64,000 bases of DNA, taken from the NCBI GenBank assembly GCA_944989445.1, contig CALYLW010000055.1:806001-870000 (forward strand), read 5' to 3'. The translations under genes and the position numbers were made by a program. Numbering within the stretch: the stretch's first letter is position 1; every line of letters starts with the position of its first letter. Of this stretch, positions 11,335-23,045 are shown one piece after another. The notes beneath the pieces are model-generated. The model saw only the letters and a program-made list of their open reading frames with translations. It ran no database searches and was not told the DNA's origin. The stretch comes from Ampullaceana balthica (lineage: Eukaryota; Mollusca; Gastropoda; Lymnaeidae).

Positions 11335-12640
11335 TAAGTTGTTCAATATAATACGCACCACGACACTATAGCAAAACAATTTAACATGTTACGTAGAGAT
11401 AAATAAAGATAATCTAAAAATTCATTAATTTAATTACGGTGCATTCGATGTATCTGAAATTTTGATACATCCTTTTTTATCATCGGCACAGGTCGACCTG
11501 CAAAATTTCAGCTCGCTAGCTTACTAGGAAGTGTGTTAAAAATATATCCAAAGTTTTTTCGGCACCACCTCAAGCAGACACCACGAGTTAATATAAAGGA
11601 TTTAAATTTTTTTTAAAACCCGTAAAAAACAAGTTTTTGACTATAAATCCGTTATATACGAGACATAACTAAAGGAATGTTCATTATAATGCGCAGCGCA
11701 CGACAATAAAAAAAAATCCAAAGTTTAGGTTATGTCTCGTAAAACATGTTTAATATAATGCGCACCGATCGGGAATATATTTTTTAACATTATCGTCCAT
11801 AATACGCACCGAATCGCGCAAAAGGAAAGTATTAAAATGGTCGTTCAATATAATACGCACTGCGACACTCTATCTCAAAAATAAACATGATACATGGAGA
11901 TAAATAAAATAATCTAAAAATTCAATAATTAAATTACAGTACGTGCAATCGATCTCATATTTTGATACATCGTTTTTATCATCGGTACGAGTTTGCCTGC
12001 AAAATTTCAACTCGCTGGCTTACAAGGAAGTGGCTTAAAAATCACCTGAATGTTTTTTTCGACAAGTACGCAATGGTTCAAACAGACACAACAAGTTAAT
12101 ATATAGGATTTAATTAAACAACCCCGTAAAAACAAAGTTTTTGACTCTAATTCCCTTATTAAAAGTTTTTGACTATAATTCCCTTATATGTGAGACATAA
12201 CTTAAAGAACTGATTTTGTTCAAACGCGACAAACATTTACAGACTGACACCGAGTGATATCCCTTGGCTTTAGGATCGGGGGAAGGGACGGGAGGCGGTG
12301 TGGACATCGACGGGTGGCGTCAGCGCGTCAACTGAACTGGCACGTGAAAGAAAAACGATAACAAACCCTGAATGTGAATTACATATGTTGTATAAAGATA
12401 AACTAAAACTGCATTAATTTAATTACGGTACGTTCGATCGATCTGAAATTTTGATACGATGCATGGTTAGGTGACGTGTCTATGTGCCAAATTTCAGCTC
12501 GATGGTATCACGGGAAGTGGGTCATTTTTTACTGTAGATACACAACCCACCCTGTGTTCAAATTCCACGCGAACGACAGAGATCACGACAGAGATGACCA
12601 CAAGATTTTGAAGTTAATATACTGGATTTAAAAAGACAAT
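11335..12640. repeat. Interspersed repeat family A, concatenated copies
   Basis: Four or so head-to-tail copies. Recurrent blocks are TTCAATATAATACGCACC-type (near 11343, 11750, 11846), TTCGATC-GATCTGAAATTTTGAT-type (11446, 11942, 12432), AAATTTCAGCTCG-type (11501, 12000, 12488) and AGTTAATATAAAGGATTT-type ends (11585, 12092, 12612). Junctions hold the same linker (AACCCGTAAAAACAAAGTTT-like) at about 11616 and 12118. The last copy resembles the 33.8-34.3 kb subfamily (GGCGTCAGCGCGTCAACTGA at about 12316). No coding content. Confidence 0.75.
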
Positions 12641-12779
12641 AAATTCGCATATTTTGGTTGAAATTAAAAGGTAACCCTTTTCCGCTCTGATACATTTAAT
12701 GCAGAAACACAAAACACATGACTTCTTAATTTAAAAACAAAAATTATGTCATTTGAATCTCACTTTAGTATTATTTATA

Positions 12780-13375
12780 CATTTAAAGACTTGGATATCC
12801 CCCTGGCAAAGACTTGGTTATATCCCCTGACAAAGATTCGGATATTTCCCCTGGCAAAGACTACGATATCTCCCCAGCAGCAATTTGCATATTTTCCCCA
12901 GCAAAGACTATACTATATAGGGGCCGTCCATAAAGTACGTCACGCTCCAGAGGGGGGAGGGGGTGTAAGAAACTGTGACAGTTTGTGACAGGAGGGAGGG
13001 GGGGGGTCCGGCCATGTGTGACGTCACGCTGTTTTATTTTAAATTTTGTTAATAAAAACAAAATTTTTTGTCGAAAGTGTGATGTACTTCAGGGGGGGGG
13101 TCCGAGATGTGTGACAATTTGTGACAGGGGGAGGGGGGGGAGTTAAAAATGGTCAAAAATAGCGTGACGTGCTTTATGGACGGCCCCATACTATACACCC
13201 TTGCAAATACTTAAATCAGCTTTCCCCAAGACTCGTGCTCTACTGACGAAGACTTGGATTCCTCTCTGGCAAAGACTTAAACCCTACCTTCCAAAGACTT
13301 GGATATCCCTTTGCAAATACTTGTATCTCTGTTGGGTATATAAGACTTGTATCTCTCCCCTGGCACAGTCTAAAG
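12780..13375. repeat. Degenerate ~24-bp minisatellite, split by a MITE
   Basis: Loosely repeated GACTTGGATATCCCCCTGGC and AAAGACTTGGTTATATCCCC-type units flank the MITE at 12920-13187 on both sides and continue to about 13370. The units are strongly diverged. Confidence 0.65.
12920..13187. mobile_element. G-rich MITE, copy 2
   Basis: Begins GGGGCCGTCCATAAAGTACG and ends with the inverted copy CTTTATGGACGGCCCC. Both flanks read ATA, compatible with a 3-bp target duplication. The interior has G tracts of seven to nine, plus GTGACAGTTTGTGACAGG and GTGACAATTTGTGACAGG repeats. It is 268 bp with no coding capacity. It sits inside the degenerate 24-bp minisatellite. Confidence 0.85.
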
Positions 13376-14360
13376 GTTAGAGTTCAAACATGAACACAAC
13401 CAGCCAATCAACAAAGGTCTTGCAAATATCTTATAGTGCGGCTAAGCTATGGAGAAACATAGTTAATTAATAGCCAGCAGCCAGCTCCTTGTAAAAACCC
13501 AGAGGCTTAGTTCCTCTCTTTTCTGGCTGCGTATCGCCTTTCTCTGACTACTCACGAGGGGTTTGGCATCTTGTCTTTGATGATATCTTTGTGGCTGCGT
13601 CAAACTAAAGAGAAGCCGTGTGCGTTGAGCTAGCATCGTTACCAAGTTCATTGGGTGCGCCGAGATGTCTGTGATATGTCTCGCTTCAAAGTCTCATGGG
13701 AGACATTATCATTTTGTTTGAAACCATGACACTATGGGGTCGGTACCGTTGGCTATTTAAAAAAAAACTATTTTGAGGAGCGCTGGGAATATATCATTTC
13801 TTCTTGGATGATGTAAGGATCTGCATCTATTCTTATGGGTTTGATCTTTTTCAGAGTTTCTGAATAAGATTATTAAAGGTAGTGAAAGATATGAAGAGTA
13901 GCTCTCAGATAGAGATCTTTTATGGAATTTTATATAAGATCTTTTTTACCAAACTGATCGGTAGAAATTAGTTGGAATGAAGTTTTCATTTCTAGAACAA
14001 CAATTTGCAATTTTATCTTTCTAAAAAATAAAATATAAAATGAAATCACAAAGAATGCTTTGCGTTTCCCTTTATTGTGTATATAATAAATAGTATAAAT
14101 TAGGAGACGAAGGACGTCCGTGTTTTGTTTGGTATGGGTCTTTATGTCAGACTTGAATGCCCGATATTAAAAGAAACACAAATAATAAATGTTGAACTCG
14201 AAACAACCAAATACTAAAATCATAAATGTGGACGCTTCGACGGTAAAAATAAAACATTAAAAAATACTTGAAATTACCGTATATATTCGTTCTATAGCCC
14301 GTTCGTTCATAAGCCGACCCCCCCCCCACACACACACACACTTTTGGAAGGGAAAAGTAT
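13376..14360. other. No gene seen
   Basis: A 62-codon minus-strand frame (13463-13651) has no family signal. The rest is AT-rich. A run of C then CACACA lies at about 14318-14340. Confidence 0.4.
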
Positions 14361-15178
14361 TGTTTGTCTAGGGTTGCCAGATGGCTGTCTCCAAAATACC
14401 GGACACGGGGGAGGGGGGTGTCTCCCCGGGTTTCTGGAGCAAAAAATCGGGACGTCTGGTAACTTTAGCGGGACATGAAGTCTGAAGTCTGAAACCGGAA
14501 CGTCTGGTCACTTTAGCGGGACATGAAGTCTGAAGTCTGAAATCGGGACGTCTGGTCACCTGACGATCGGGATAACCGACAAGCCGACAAGTCACGGGAA
14601 TGCCGTATCAAGGAGTAAAATGTTAACCACAGACATCGACCCATCGACCGGCTTAGCTAATAATAAAGCAATTTAAATGAATACAAAAATCACTGTTTTG
14701 AATATTTAATTAAATTTAAGAATATATTAAGTCATTCTTACGCAAAATCACAATAAAACCAATTGTATTTAATTTATCAAATAAAGTATTGATTTGATCA
14801 ATTCTTCTCAATCGCAAATCGCGTTATTTTTTGGTGAGGCGTTTAAAAATGTTTCGTAATGCCAGAATGGATAAACGTTTAATTCTTTACGTGCTTCATT
14901 TATATAATAAAAGACATTGGGAGTGGTTTTTTTTTAATTACAATCCGAATTGCAAATTTCGATGCGTACTTAGGTCAAACGGTCGATTCTATTATCAGAA
15001 GATTTTAAGATTTCTTTAAAAAGCCTATTAGTGTATTGAATTAAAGAAAATACTAAGAAAATTGAAAATACCGGAGACGTGCATGTCCGATATTGCTTCA
15101 ATTTTTTTAACTGGACAAATAATGATAACACCGGACAGTCCGGTTAAAAACCGGACATCCGGCAACACTATGTTTGTC
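14361..15178. mobile_element. hAT-type element, 802 bp, perfect 8-bp TSD
   Basis: The element spans 14369-15170, starting TAGGGTTGCCAGAT and ending ATCCGGCAACACTA (inverted, 12 of 14). The flanks are identical: TGTTTGTC at 14361-14368 and 15171-15178. Subterminal blocks are rich in CCGGACA/TGTCCGG, and a short tandem repeat (CGGGACATGAAGTCTGAAGT units) lies at 14470-14545. No transposase is recognisable, so it is non-autonomous. Confidence 0.9.
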
Positions 15179-15900
15179 TGTCTGGTATACGAATGTCTGG
15201 TATACGAAAGTCACCTATACGAGTGTTAAATGTAAATTTATGAAATATAACCCCGATTCTCACTTTTTAGCTCAATTCAATGTGATATACATCCCAAGAA
15301 AATATATAATCTGTGCACCTAAATTCTTTCAAAAGATTTGTTATCTAATATATAAAGTTCAGTTGGTGTTTGTATGTTTGTCTGTTTCACTTTTCGACTG
15401 TAAGTTCGGCAATCACGGAAAAACCAAATGACGGACGGGGACCAAATTTGGCAGGACGGTTCCTTTTAACCTGCTGATGGTTTCGGTATGGTTTTTGTAA
15501 TTGTCCCTTATGCCTAAAAGCCGTAAATAAAAAAAATTAGAAAATGCAGTGACAAAGAATGAAAAATTTAACATCATTTCCATACGCGGACGTTCAAAGC
15601 GAGTTATTTTTGGTGCAGTTTTTTTCTCCAAATACTTTATTTTCAGCGGTGCACTTTCAAAAATATTTTATTGTCTAATTACGGTGTGCACATTTTCGTG
15701 TACGCATCTTAAATTTAGCTGTGTCATAATATTATAACATTTAATTTGGTTGGGCTTTTGCATAAGCTATATACACTTATAAAATTAAAACTTTGGCCAA
15801 ATAGATTAAACTAAATAAAGTAAACCTTAAAACGCTTAATCAATATGTAAACTGTTCTGTGTGGATTTTACAAATTTGCCCGGACTGTTAACTAAGATAA
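15179..15900. repeat. Dispersed repeat fragments
   Basis: A block near 15360-15480 (TGTTTGTCTGTTTCAC, ACGGGGACCAAATTTGGCAG) and a block near 15590-15655 (GAGTTATTTTTGGTGCAGT) resemble sequence at about 25.60-25.77 kb. The latter shares GAGTTATTTTTGGTGCAGTA. Two short spurious open frames overlap. Family unknown. Confidence 0.5.
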
Positions 15901-16527
15901 ACTTTATTGGATCTCCGAAAAACAGTCGAAAACATAACCGACTGGGCAGTTAGCATAAGGGAAAGCAAGAAAAGTGGGGAAATTCTGAAAAGGAATATAT
16001 AATAAATGAAAATGAACGTCTTGACATATATTCGTTTAGTGAAATTTCAATCCACGTAAATAGCCCCCAGAGCGCACGTGATAATTTGACGATAGCTAAT
16101 TATAGCCAATTGACAAGTTTTTGGGCGTCAAAGTGTTCTGAAATTGGAGCGGCTTTGAACGGTAAATATATTTCCTGTAATTATCTGCGCTTGGAATCCA
16201 ATTAACCTCGCCCAGATTAAAGCAATTATAATTTATCTAAGCAGGGCTCCGAGTTGCTGTCTCCCAAAGCCATGAAATCTTTCTTCATTCAATCTGTCAT
16301 TAAATCATCAAGCGCAAGTGATGATGGCGATTTAGTGTTGTATGCAAATGTATTCTTTAAGCGCAACAATCAGCGACTGCAGCAAGCTGGGTCATTAAAA
16401 TGTTGTTGTTGTTGTTTTTTTTTGGGGGGGGGGTGACGTAAGGGGCTGGGGATGTGGCAAAGATGGTGGTAGACAATCGACTCTAGTTTTACGAGGCCAC
16501 AACACTGTCTGTCACTCTAGCTGCACT
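15901..16527. other. No gene seen
   Basis: Unique-looking sequence ending in a GTTGTTGTTG-T-G homopolymer stretch near 16401-16435. Confidence 0.4.
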
Positions 16528-19376
16528 GACCAGCAAAACAAGTCAGGTGCTATTCAACAAACAGACCAGGAACAAGTCAGGGGCTATTCAACAACCAGAC
16601 CAGGAACAAGTCAGCAGGTGCTATTCAACCACCAGACCAGGAACAAGTCAGGTGCTATTCAACAACCAGACCAGGAACAAGTCAGGTGCTATTCAACCAA
16701 CAGACCAGGAACAAGTCAGGTGCTATTCAACCACCAGACCAGGAACAAGTCAGGTGCTATTCAACAACCAGACCAGGAACAAGTCAGGTGCTATTCAACC
16801 ACCAGACCAGGAACAAGTCAGGTGCTATTCAACTACCAGACCAGGAACAAGTCAGGTGCTATTCACCCGCTGACCAGGAACAAGTCAGGTGCTATTCACC
16901 CGCTGACCAGGAACAAGTCAGGTGCTATTCAACCACAATACCAGGAACAAGTCAGGTGCTATTCAACCACGAGACCAGGAACAAGTCAGGTGCTATTCAA
17001 CAACCAGATCAGGAACAAGTCAGGTGCTATTCAACCACCAGACCAGGAACATGTCAGGTGCTATTCAACAACCAGACCAGGAACAAGTCAGGTGCTATTC
17101 ACCCGCTGACCAGGAACAAGTCAGGTGCTATTCACCCGCTGACCAGAAACAATTCAGGTGCTATTCAACCACCAGACCAGGAACAAGTCAGGTGCTATTC
17201 AACCACCAGACCAGGAACAAGTCAGGTGCTATTCAACCACCAGACCAGGAACAAGTCAGGTGCTATTCAACCACCAGACCAGGAGCAAGTCAGGTGCTAT
17301 TCACCCGCTGACCAGGAACAAGTCAGGTGCTATTCAACCACCAGACCAGGAGCAAGTCAGGTGCTATTCAACATGCTATTCAACCACTACCAGGAACAAG
17401 TCAGGTGCTATTCAACAACCAGACCAGGAACAAGTCAGGTGCTATTCACCCGCTGACCAGGAACAAGTCAGGTGCTATTCAACCACCAGACCAGGAACAA
17501 GTCAGGTGCTATTCAACCACTACCAGGAACAAGTCAGGTGCTATTCAACCACCAGACCAGGAATAAGTCAGGTGCTATTCAACAACCAGACCAGGAACAA
17601 GTCAGCAGGTGCTATTCAACCACCAGACCAGGAACAAGTCAGGTGCTATTCAACAACCAGACCAGGAACAAGTCAGATGCTATTCAACCAACAGACCAGG
17701 AACAAGTCAGGTGCTATTCAACCACCAGACCAGGAACAAGTCAGGTGCTATTCAACAACCAGACCAGGAACAAGTCAGGTGCTATTCAACCACCAGACCA
17801 GGAACAAGTCAGGTGCTATTCAACTACCAGACCAGGAACAAGTCAGGTGCTATTCACCCGCTGACCAGGAACAAGTCAGGTGCTATTCACCCGCTGACCA
17901 GGAACAAGTCAGGTGCTATTCAACCACAATACCAGGAACAAGTCAGGTGCTATTCAACCACGAGACCAGGAACAAGTCAGGTGCTATTCAACAACCAGAT
18001 CAGGAACAAGTCAGGTGCTATTCAACCACCAGACCAGGAACATGTCAGGTGCTATTCAACAACCAGACCAGGAACAAGTCAGGTGCTATTCACCCGCTGA
18101 CCAGGAACAAGTCAGGTGCTATTCACCCGCTGACCAGAAACAATTCAGGTGCTATTCAACCACCAGACCAGGAACAAGTCAGGTGCTATTCAACCACCAG
18201 ACCAGGAACAAGTCAGGTGCTATTCAACCACCAGACCAGGAACAAGTCAGGTGCTATTCAACCACCAGACCAGGAGCAAGTCAGGTGCTATTCACCCGCT
18301 GACCAGGAACAAGTCAGGTGCTATTCAACCACCAGACCAGGAGCAAGTCAGGTGCTATTCAACATGCTATTCAACCACTACCAGGAACAAGTCAGGTGCT
18401 ATTCAACAACCAGACCAGGAACAAGTCAGGTGCTATTCACCCGCTGACCAGGAACAAGTCAGGTGCTATTCAACCACCAGACCAGGAACAAGTCAGGTGC
18501 TATTCAACCACTACCAGGAACAAGTCAGGTGCTATTCAACGTGCTATTCAACCACTACCAGGAACAAGTTAGGTGCTATTCACCCGCTGACCAGGAACAA
18601 GTCAGGTGCTATTCACCCACCAGACCAGGAGCAAGTCAGGTGCTATTCAACGTGCTATTCAACCACTACCAGGAACAAGTCAGGTGCTATTCAACGTGCT
18701 ATTCAACCACTACCAGGAACAAGTCAGGTGCTATTCAACAACCAGACCAGGAACAAGTCAGGTGCTATTCACCCGCTGACCAGGAACAAGTCAGGTGCTA
18801 TTCAACCACCAGACCAGGAACAAGTCAGGTGCTATTCAACCACTACCAGGAACAAGTCAGGTGCTATTCAACCACCAGACCAGGAGCAAGTCAGGTGCTA
18901 TTCAACGTGCTATTCAACCACTACCAGGAACAAGTCAGGTGCTATTCAACCACCAGACCAGGAGCAAGTCAGGTGCTATTCAACGTGCTATTCAACCACT
19001 ACCAGGAACAAGTCAGGTGCTATTCAACCACCAGACCAGGAGCAAGTCAGGTGCTATTCAACCACTGACCAGGAACAAGTCAGGTGCTATTCAACCACTA
19101 CCAGGAACAAGTCAGGTGCTATTCAACCACTGACCAGGAGCAAGTCAGGTGCCATTCAACGTGCTATTCAACCACTACCAGGAACAAGTCAGGTGCTATT
19201 CAACCACCAGACCAGGAGCAAGTCAGGTGCTATTCAACCACTGACCAGGAACAAGTCAGGTGCTATTCAACCACTACCAGGAACAAGTCAGGTGCTATTC
19301 AACCACTGACCAGGAACAAGTCAGGTGCTATTCAACGTGCTATTCAACCACTGACCAGGAACAATTCAGAGACATG
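16528..19376. repeat. Large 32-34-bp minisatellite with higher-order structure
   Basis: About 84 units of a consensus built from CAACCACCAGACCAGGAACA plus AGTCAGGTGCTATT (34 bp). A 33-bp variant has CACCCGCTGACC, a 32-bp variant has CAACCACTACC, and short CAACGTGCTATT inserts of 12 bp occur. Positions about 16587-17547 recur 991 bp downstream (17578-18538) with only isolated differences (for example GTCAGGTGC at 16681 against GTCAGATGC at 17672). The last 840 bp use mainly the 32-bp and CAACGTGC variants. No frame has frequent stops, so several long plus-strand frames (up to 429 codons) appear. They shift frame between unit types and are not a gene. Confidence 0.95.
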
Positions 19377-20243
19377 CAACCCTTGACTTGCTAGCCTTAA
19401 GAGAAATAACCCTAACATCAATCAAGGATATATGCGTGTCCGTCCACTACGATAAAAAATGACAAATGCTTGGAAATATTTCCATAAATTCACGTCCTTA
19501 TTGTTGTTGCATTAAAGCTGCGTCTTTTAAAACTCGCCATTCAAACATGTTTCTTCACGTACCTCGCACAGAGATAACCCCAAGGCATAAACAACAGAGG
19601 GCGCCCCGGCATAGCTACTCAAACCCTGCACAGATCCAGGCACTAACACAGGGGATGCCCAAAGATTATATTAGAAATAAAAACTAATTAGTGTCTTATT
19701 AGACTCATAGTGATCGCACTTACAATTTATTTATATGTTCTTTGGCATTTCGGGCTGTTATTTTAATTTGTAAACAGCCAAAAAAAAATAATGATAAAGG
19801 AAAATTATTGCCATATTACCGCGCTGATGTTTTCAATGTCCTTGTCGTCACCGAACAGTGAATCAGAAATCAAAATGACCCAGAAATTTGAAACATTCAA
19901 GAAAACTAAATGAATTTAATTTTAAAAAAAACCCGAAACGTCATTCCAAAAATGTCAAGAAATTCATCAAATATCAACTCAAGAATAAGGGGCACTCCCT
20001 ACCAACCAGCCATGCCCGTGATTTTGTATTAATATAAACGTCCTCTCGATATTTTAATATCCGCCTTCACTAGACCACGTCCGAATGATTCCATTTAGCT
20101 AAGCGTTTCAACGTGCTAAAAGATATTTTTATAATAATAAACCGCCTTTCAAATGTTCAGCTATTGGGGAAATAGATTGGGCTCTCATTTCATCATTGAT
20201 GATTATTTCCGAGTTCAGTGTGAGTATTGAATTGTTGTTTATT
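19377..20243. other. No gene seen
   Basis: No recognisable coding or repeat signal. Sequence is AT-rich toward the right. Confidence 0.4.
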
Positions 20244-20387
20244 AAGGTTGGTCCACACCTCACAAATGCTCGCGAGCATTTGCCCAAGCATCACAAGAAC
20301 GCACTATAAAATTCGCCAATAAAATAGTGCGTTCGTGTGATGCTTGGGAAAATGCTCGCGAGCATTTGTGAGGTGTGGACCAACCTT
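20244..20387. mobile_element. Fold-back MITE, 144 bp
   Basis: Nearly the whole element is an inverted repeat. The left arm begins AAGGTTGGTCCACACCTCAC and the right arm ends with its complement. The arms are about 64 bp and almost perfect, with a short AT-rich spacer (about 20308-20322). Each arm contains a self-palindrome AAATGCTCGCGAGCATTT. TA lies at or next to both ends, so a TA duplication is possible but the boundary is ambiguous. No coding capacity. Confidence 0.88.
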
Positions 20388-20439
20388 TAGTTTCAATGAA
20401 GGTTCTCTCCAATTTATTCATGACGTCACGATCTAACAT

Positions 20440-21050
20440 TCAACATTGTAACGCCATATCATGTACACATGATATAGTCCTGACGTGTACACATGACATA
20501 GTCCTATCGTGTACACATGACATAGTCCTATCGTGTACACATAACAAAGTCATATCGTGTACACATGACATAGTCATATCATTTACACATGATATAGCCC
20601 TATCATGTACACATGACATAGTCCTATCGTGTACACATGACATAGTCATATCGTGTACACATGATATTCCCACATCGTGTACATATAACAGCGTCTTATC
20701 GTGTACATATGACAGTGTCTTATCGTATACACATGACATAGTCCTATCGTGTACGCATGACATAGTCATATCGTGTACATATGACATAGTCATATCGTGT
20801 ACACATGGCATAGTCCTATCGTGTACACATGACATAGTCCTATCATTTACACATGACATAGTCCTATCGTGCACACATGACATAGTCCTATCGTGTACAC
20901 ATGACATAGTCATATCGTGTACACATGTCATACTCATATAGTGTACACATGGCATAATCATATCGTGTACACATGACATTGTCATATCGTGTACACATGA
21001 CATAGTCATATCGTGTACACATGACATAGTCATATCGTGTGCACAGGGGA
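20440..21050. repeat. 24-bp minisatellite open on both strands
   Basis: About 25 copies of a 24-bp unit, CATAGTCCTATCGTGTACAC plus ATGA, with common variants CATATC and TATCATTT. Because 24 is divisible by three and the unit lacks stops, it gives a plus-strand 188-codon frame (SCTHDIVL repeats) and a minus-strand 216-codon frame (HDMTMSCV repeats). Each unit contains the 8-bp palindrome GTGTACAC. I do not consider either frame a gene: there is no family match and codon content is fixed by the repeat. Confidence 0.93.
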
Positions 21051-22484
21051 TCGAACGTTTAACAATCAGTCTCCCAGTATTGTGTCGCACTGCTGTGAAG
21101 GTTGGTACACTGCTTTGGTGTCTGCCGGCATCGTTGAGATTTTTACCCTACATTAGATTACATGGTGATTTGATGCATTAATACAATATATATTGTGAAC
21201 TCTTAGGATAACTTTTTTTTATCTGCCATAGGAATTGTTGTTTTTTTAAAATATAAATTGTAAGAAGGAACATAAATGTTGTTTTTTCTTCTTTCAAAGA
21301 TTAACCGAAATACTTCTTCAAAATTTCTTACCCAAAACCCACCCCACCCCACACAAAACATATACAGATAATAAAAACTAAAAATAAATAAAACAACGAA
21401 AAACAAATTTTTTTAAATGTACATTAAGAAATATTAACTTCAGAGAATAGCTACCAATGAACACTACATTTCAAATATCTGCTGAAACACAAGGAACAAA
21501 AGCATCACGAGTTTTCCTATCTTCTTTTCTCTTGTTAAAAAAACAAAAAACACCTTCCGATAAAGCTAACTGAAGCCCCGAAGCTAAGCCGAGGGCGAAT
21601 ATAAATGGGAATCAGGCCCATGGCATTGTTTGAATAGAGTCCCAAATAGGGGCCACAACTCGTGAGCATAAATCAAGCCAGCAAGCAGTAATCAATGACG
21701 GGAAGGGTGGGACATGAGTTGAGGAATGGACTGAAATTTTTTATGTTTTAGTGGAAGTGGTGGTTAAAAACACGAGGCAACCGAAGAGAAGCGAGTGTGG
21801 GGGAGGGAGAAAGAGGGGCGGAGAGAGAACGGCGGGAGATGTTAAAATGAAAGATAAATAGTCGTCTGCTGGGCAAGTAAAATAATGGCATGATCAGATA
21901 AATGGAAGGAACTGTGAACACTGAACGTTAGCTCTAAAACACAAAAGCTAAGGTTAATCACTCTTAAAAATGTAGGCCATGTGAGTTTTAGAGGGGTGAT
22001 AAATAATAATTAAAGGGTTTTTTAAAGACAGCCCAATATTGGCAGATGAGTATAGAAAAGGAAGCTATGAAAAAGTCAACAGATAATAAGGGAAGGTCTG
22101 ACAAAAAAATTAAGGCAATGAAGTCAAATGAGCACAGGCGATGAAACTGATGAAAGATATAACTTGATAATTATTTATTTATATTTTAAAAAAAAGTAGG
22201 CGGAGAATGGTTTAGTGTAAAAAAAACTAATTAAAAAAAATTAATTAAAAAAAAACAAACTAATTTGATAGCCAGAAATACTTGAATGCTGTAGATGGAT
22301 AGACAAACAGAAAAGAAAAAAGTAATACCTCAAACGCATTTTCAAGGAGATTTCAAGTTTGGTGAAGCCACTTAGACGCAGTGTCTAACTTTCCACTTGC
22401 CAAAAGACTACGATTTTTAATGGGCATCAACTAAAAAGAAACGTTGAAATATATTTGTATGAAAACATCTTAAGGGCTCCTGAT
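21051..22484. other. No gene seen
   Basis: Mixed, purine-rich in places (21770-21850). A short minus-strand frame at 21203-21406 is low-complexity. Nothing is called. Confidence 0.4.
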
Positions 22485-22487
22485 TTT

Positions 22488-23045
22488 CTTAGAAAGACCC
22501 TGAGTTTGTGTCTTAATTCAAGTCTGATGTTCTAAGAAAGACCTTGAGTTTGTGTCTTAGTTCAAGTCTGATGTTCTAAGAAAGACCTTGAGTTTGTGTC
22601 TTAATTCAAGTCTGATGTTCTAAGAAAGACCTTTAGTTTGTGTCTTAATTCAAGTCTGATGTTCTAAGAAAGACCTTTAGTTTGTGTCTTAATTCAAGTC
22701 TGATGTTCTAAGAAAGACCTTGAGTTTGTGTCTTAGTTCAAGTCTGATGTTCTAAGAAAGACCTTGAGTTTGTGTCTTAGTTCAAGTCTGATGTTCTAAG
22801 AAAGACCTTGAGTTTGTGTCTTAGTTCAAGTCTGATGTTCTAAGAAAGACCTTTAGTTTGTGTCTTAATTCAAGTCTGATGTTCTAAGAAAGACCTTGAG
22901 TTTGTGTCTTAGTTCAAGTCTGATGTTCTAAGAAAGACCTTGAGTTTGTGTCTTAGTTCAAGTCTGATGTTCTAAGAAAGACCTTTAGTTTGTGTCTCAA
23001 TTCAAGTCTGATGTTCTAAGAAAGACCTTGAGTTTGTGTCTTTTG
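22488..23045. repeat. 44-bp minisatellite with two unit types
   Basis: About 12.6 copies of a 44-bp unit beginning TTCTAAGAAAGACCTTGAGT. Two linked variable sites define two types, TTGAG with TTAGTTC and TTTAG with TTAATTC. The types are interspersed along the array, with the early units mixed. Confidence 0.94.

Noticed and set aside
16528..19376. Long plus-strand open frames (up to 429 codons) of repeats such as NHQTRNKSGAIQPPDQEQV
   Set aside because: The frames follow from a stop-free minisatellite unit and change frame with each unit-length variant. There is no start context, no conserved frame and no flanking gene signal.
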